Shown: piece by piece, positions 61,701-64,000 of the stretch
How the letters are laid out: the number at the start of each line of letters is the position of its first letter
Position numbering within the stretch: the first letter of the stretch is position 1
Assembly (NCBI GenBank): GCA_902729315.2
Contig: LR746264.1
Span: 11,005,878 to 11,069,877 of the forward strand
Reading direction: 5' to 3'
Source: Spirodela intermedia
Taxonomy: Eukaryota > Streptophyta > Magnoliopsida > Alismatales > Araceae
Length of the DNA stretch: 64,000 nt
The notes under the pieces: generated by a model
The model's input: the letters and a program-made list of their open reading frames with translations, nothing else
Databases searched by the model: none
Told to the model about the DNA's origin: nothing
Translations under genes and position numbers: made by a program

Positions 61701-64000
61701 GGTTTATCTGAGGTCCATTTCGGAGAATGGTTGCTTTCATCTCTTACTGTATCAAATTTCCTTTCTTGTTGTTAATATTTTAAAGATCTGAAACCTTTTG
61801 TTCAACAACCTTGCATCAGCTTGTAGAATCACCGTACTTTATTTAAATTAATAGCAATATTTGTTAATCATCTTTTAGTAAAAATAGAATAAAACTGTAA
61901 CTTGAAAAAATCACCTTCAAAGAAAAGTACGACAACCGTAGGAGGGACTCTCCTTTGATTTGTGATACATTCCTTTGTCAAATTTATAATTCTCTATGTA
62001 CGTCAGAAGTGATTATTCTGTTACCGTTATTCCTACTTTCTTAATTATTTATGAAAAAATTCTTTCTGGCAGGTCTCTCTGGTATGGATCTGGTATTGGC
62101 TGATATTGAGGCTCTGATGTTGTACGCGAATTATCCTCGGTATATCTCTAAAGCTCTTTCAGTTTCTCTGCCTGAAACTTACGATCCACAGACCGTAGAG
62201 CATTATTTCAGGTTTCGACCTCACATCCTCGCAGTGCGTATCTTTGAGGTAGGTACAAGGTATCTTTTTCATTATGTCCATGATGAATTCAATTGAGTAT
62301 TGCTGCGAGTCATCTTGTAATTTTTTCTCTGGTTCTGATTATTAAACCTCCCGCAAACATGACAACGGTGTTGATGTGCGACCATGGTTTAATAATTACT
62401 TTTCACTGTAGCACTTTGGTTAGAATGTAGAGGTGCCAGATGCTTCTAGAATTGTGCCATATGGATCAGGTAACCAATACGTCGTAATTACAATGCCATC
62501 TAGAACTGGAATCAACTGTTGGCCATTTTGTCAGGTGTAAGTATCACATTGCTGGTCTGAACCAGTATAAACAAATGGTCGTATGTTTTTTATATTCGGT
62601 TTACATTCATTTTTTTCTTAAATCCTTTGGCGCTTATGGTTTAATGCTCAAATGAAGGGTACAGTATGGGGAAAAGCGATAGCTGGGATATTGTTTAAAA
62701 TATCTTTGCCACACATTTAAATGATTTTTGCCTGTGACATGATGTAGAATCATTGTCCTAATTCATTGTTCTAAAGTATATATCATCTTTTATTCCTTTT
62801 ATAACACCGAAGAGGTGCTGATGGGTTTTTTCCCCTTGTTCTAGATTCGGCAACTTGTGTTTCTGTTTCATTTATCCTTTTTGCCATTTTATGGCAGCAG
62901 AGAGCATTTCATTGATGAATTTTGCACTACATTTTATTTTTTTGAAGAACAGGTTTTCAATTTGATCCAGTTGGTTGACCTTCTCCCAAGTTATTCTTTT
63001 GCTTGGTTTGCAGTTCAATTGTTGCTAATCATAATCTTTGTCTTAACATCTCAATCTCCAGCCCCACTCTTTCTACGCTAGTTAATAAAAGCTATTCATT
63101 TACCAAGAATCTCTAGTTTCTAGCTGTTATCTTCGTGTGATATTGAAAGTGCCTAGACCGTTACAATATAATCTACATGTAGGTATTCTGTTCATTTGCA
63201 TCCGCTGCAATACGATCGCGAGCTTCAAGAAATACTGTCAATCGCCATCATGGAGAGGAGGGTGATGATGTAGACGCATCCCAGTACTTCATGGGACAGC
63301 TTCTGAAAGAGTCCATGCTGAACCTTGGTCCCACATTTATCAAAGGTTAAAAGATTTGATCTTGAATTATCAGGGAAAGAATTCGTGAAATGTGCTTTCG
63401 TTTTATTTACTTCTCTTAAAGGTATTTAAGTTTGTCCTTTGTTTATTTGGACTAGTGTGACACTGTTAAAGGTATTTGTTTCTCTCTTTGCAGTTGGACA
63501 GTCGCTTTCAACGAGACCAGACATAATTGGTTCTGGAATTGCCAAGGTGAGCCCATCGTGGAGTTGTCGGATCCCTCCCTTACCATATGTTTCCTGAAAT
63601 ACTCTCTAATTTCTCTCTCTTGTTTATCGATATATTATATAATTTTTTTAGTAATTTTTCTTTGAAAATGTGGGCATTTGTTCTTCTGTCTAGTTCTGAT
63701 GCATTAAGCACGGGGATATCCAAACTAAATAGTTTTTAAGGACCTCGCATGTTCAAAATATATCAAATGTTCCATCGTGTTTTCATTTGAACACAGTTTT
63801 CTTCATTGCTGGTTAATAATCCAACTAGTCATCATTATGAAAATGTAACACTTAATCGTTCTGATCTCTGGCATTACTATTGTACCTTTCTTCACATTTT
63901 TCCTTGACTGCAGGCTCTGTCTGAGTTGTACGATAGAGTCCCACCTTTCCCAAGACCCATTGCAATGAAAATTATTGAGGATGAACTAGGATGTTCTGTA
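58771..64000 (+). CDS. ABC1/ADCK-family atypical kinase, probably plastid type (partial, 276 aa in window)
   Basis: Only the first five exons lie in the window: 58771-59119, 62073-62248, 63183-63345, 63494-63546 and 63914 onward (open at 64000). The first about 60 residues are Ser/Ala/Arg-rich and look like a plastid transit peptide. FWFRFLEE, PSWPTPSYPGLSGMDLVLAD, LPETYDPQTVEHYF and then LGPTFIKVGQSLSTRPDII follow, the last containing the ABC1 KxGQ motif (Lys-229 to Gln-232). PPFPRPIAMKIIEDELG closes the visible part. This pattern fits the plastid ABC1K branch (AT5G24970-like, from memory), a different subfamily from the neighbouring ATH9-like gene. The kinase catalytic loop lies beyond the edge. 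Intron 1 is 2.95 kb. Confidence 0.9.
59151..59576 (+). pseudogene. Unassigned coding-like stretch in intron 1 of the plastid ABC1 kinase
   Basis: One plus-strand frame stays open from 59151 to a TAG at 59421 and then on to a splice-like CAG|gta at about 59576. The translation is not low-complexity (KKKSIRALEEKVNDIIRHI before the stop; FYGQEHLYDLSPFPSDEG after it). I do not recognise it. It could be a broken captured gene fragment, a skipped exon or chance. Confidence 0.25.

Noticed and set aside
1-64000. CRISPR arrays, bacterial operons, ribosome binding sites, rRNA genes
   Set aside because: No regularly spaced repeats or rRNA signatures; the gene architecture is eukaryotic, and the simple repeats present are microsatellites.

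Overview
The window is nuclear DNA from a flowering plant. Every confident gene is spliced plant-style (GT-AG introns, two apparent GC-AG exceptions) except the single-exon PDX1, and the set includes plant-specific families: CYP90A brassinosteroid P450, plastid adenylate carrier, CAX exchanger and inositol 3-kinase. Several genes have very GC-rich first exons (P450, carrier, CAX, inositol kinase, PDX1) beside AT-rich introns. That bimodal composition is common in monocots, but I cannot fix the species.

Layout, left to right: Yippee-like zinc protein (-, 2312-471); HMGB chromatin protein (+, 4980-7310), divergent from it; CYP90A-type P450 (-, 11617-8745); DDB2 UV-damage sensor (+, 16683-21208), convergent with a chloroplast-type ADP/ATP mitochondrial-family carrier (-, 25412-21613); vacuolar CAX cation/proton exchanger (-, 29642-26899); ATH9-like ABC1 atypical kinase (+, 32308-45009) whose long sixth intron holds a degenerate Ty1/copia element; inositol 3-kinase (+, 45850-48579); CPRD49-like GDSL esterase (+, 50030-52485); PLP synthase PDX1 (+, 54226-55167); and the 5' part of a second, plastid-type ABC1 kinase (+, 58771 to the window edge). 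Exon joins were worked out by hand from splice signals, reading phase and family conservation, and most exon lengths agree with their codon counts.

The genes are not an operon or an obvious metabolic cluster. They look like independent housekeeping or regulatory genes: DNA repair and chromatin (DDB2, HMGB), hormone synthesis (CYP90A), transport (CAX, adenylate carrier), cofactor and inositol metabolism (PDX1, inositol kinase) and two ABC1 kinases. The two ABC1 kinases belong to different subfamilies, so they are not a recent tandem pair.

Intergenic DNA is rich in CT/GA microsatellites, several close to gene starts or splice sites. Mobile DNA is limited to the copia fragment, an inverted LTR-like remnant beside it, an LTR-like remnant near 30.6-31.0 kb and an AT-rich unassigned block at 56.8-58.4 kb. 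I found no convincing undescribed system. The best leads are the apparent GC-AG introns, the splice-adjacent microsatellites, the possible DDB2 N- and C-terminal variants, and two unassigned coding-like stretches (14.18-13.54 kb minus; 59.15-59.58 kb plus).
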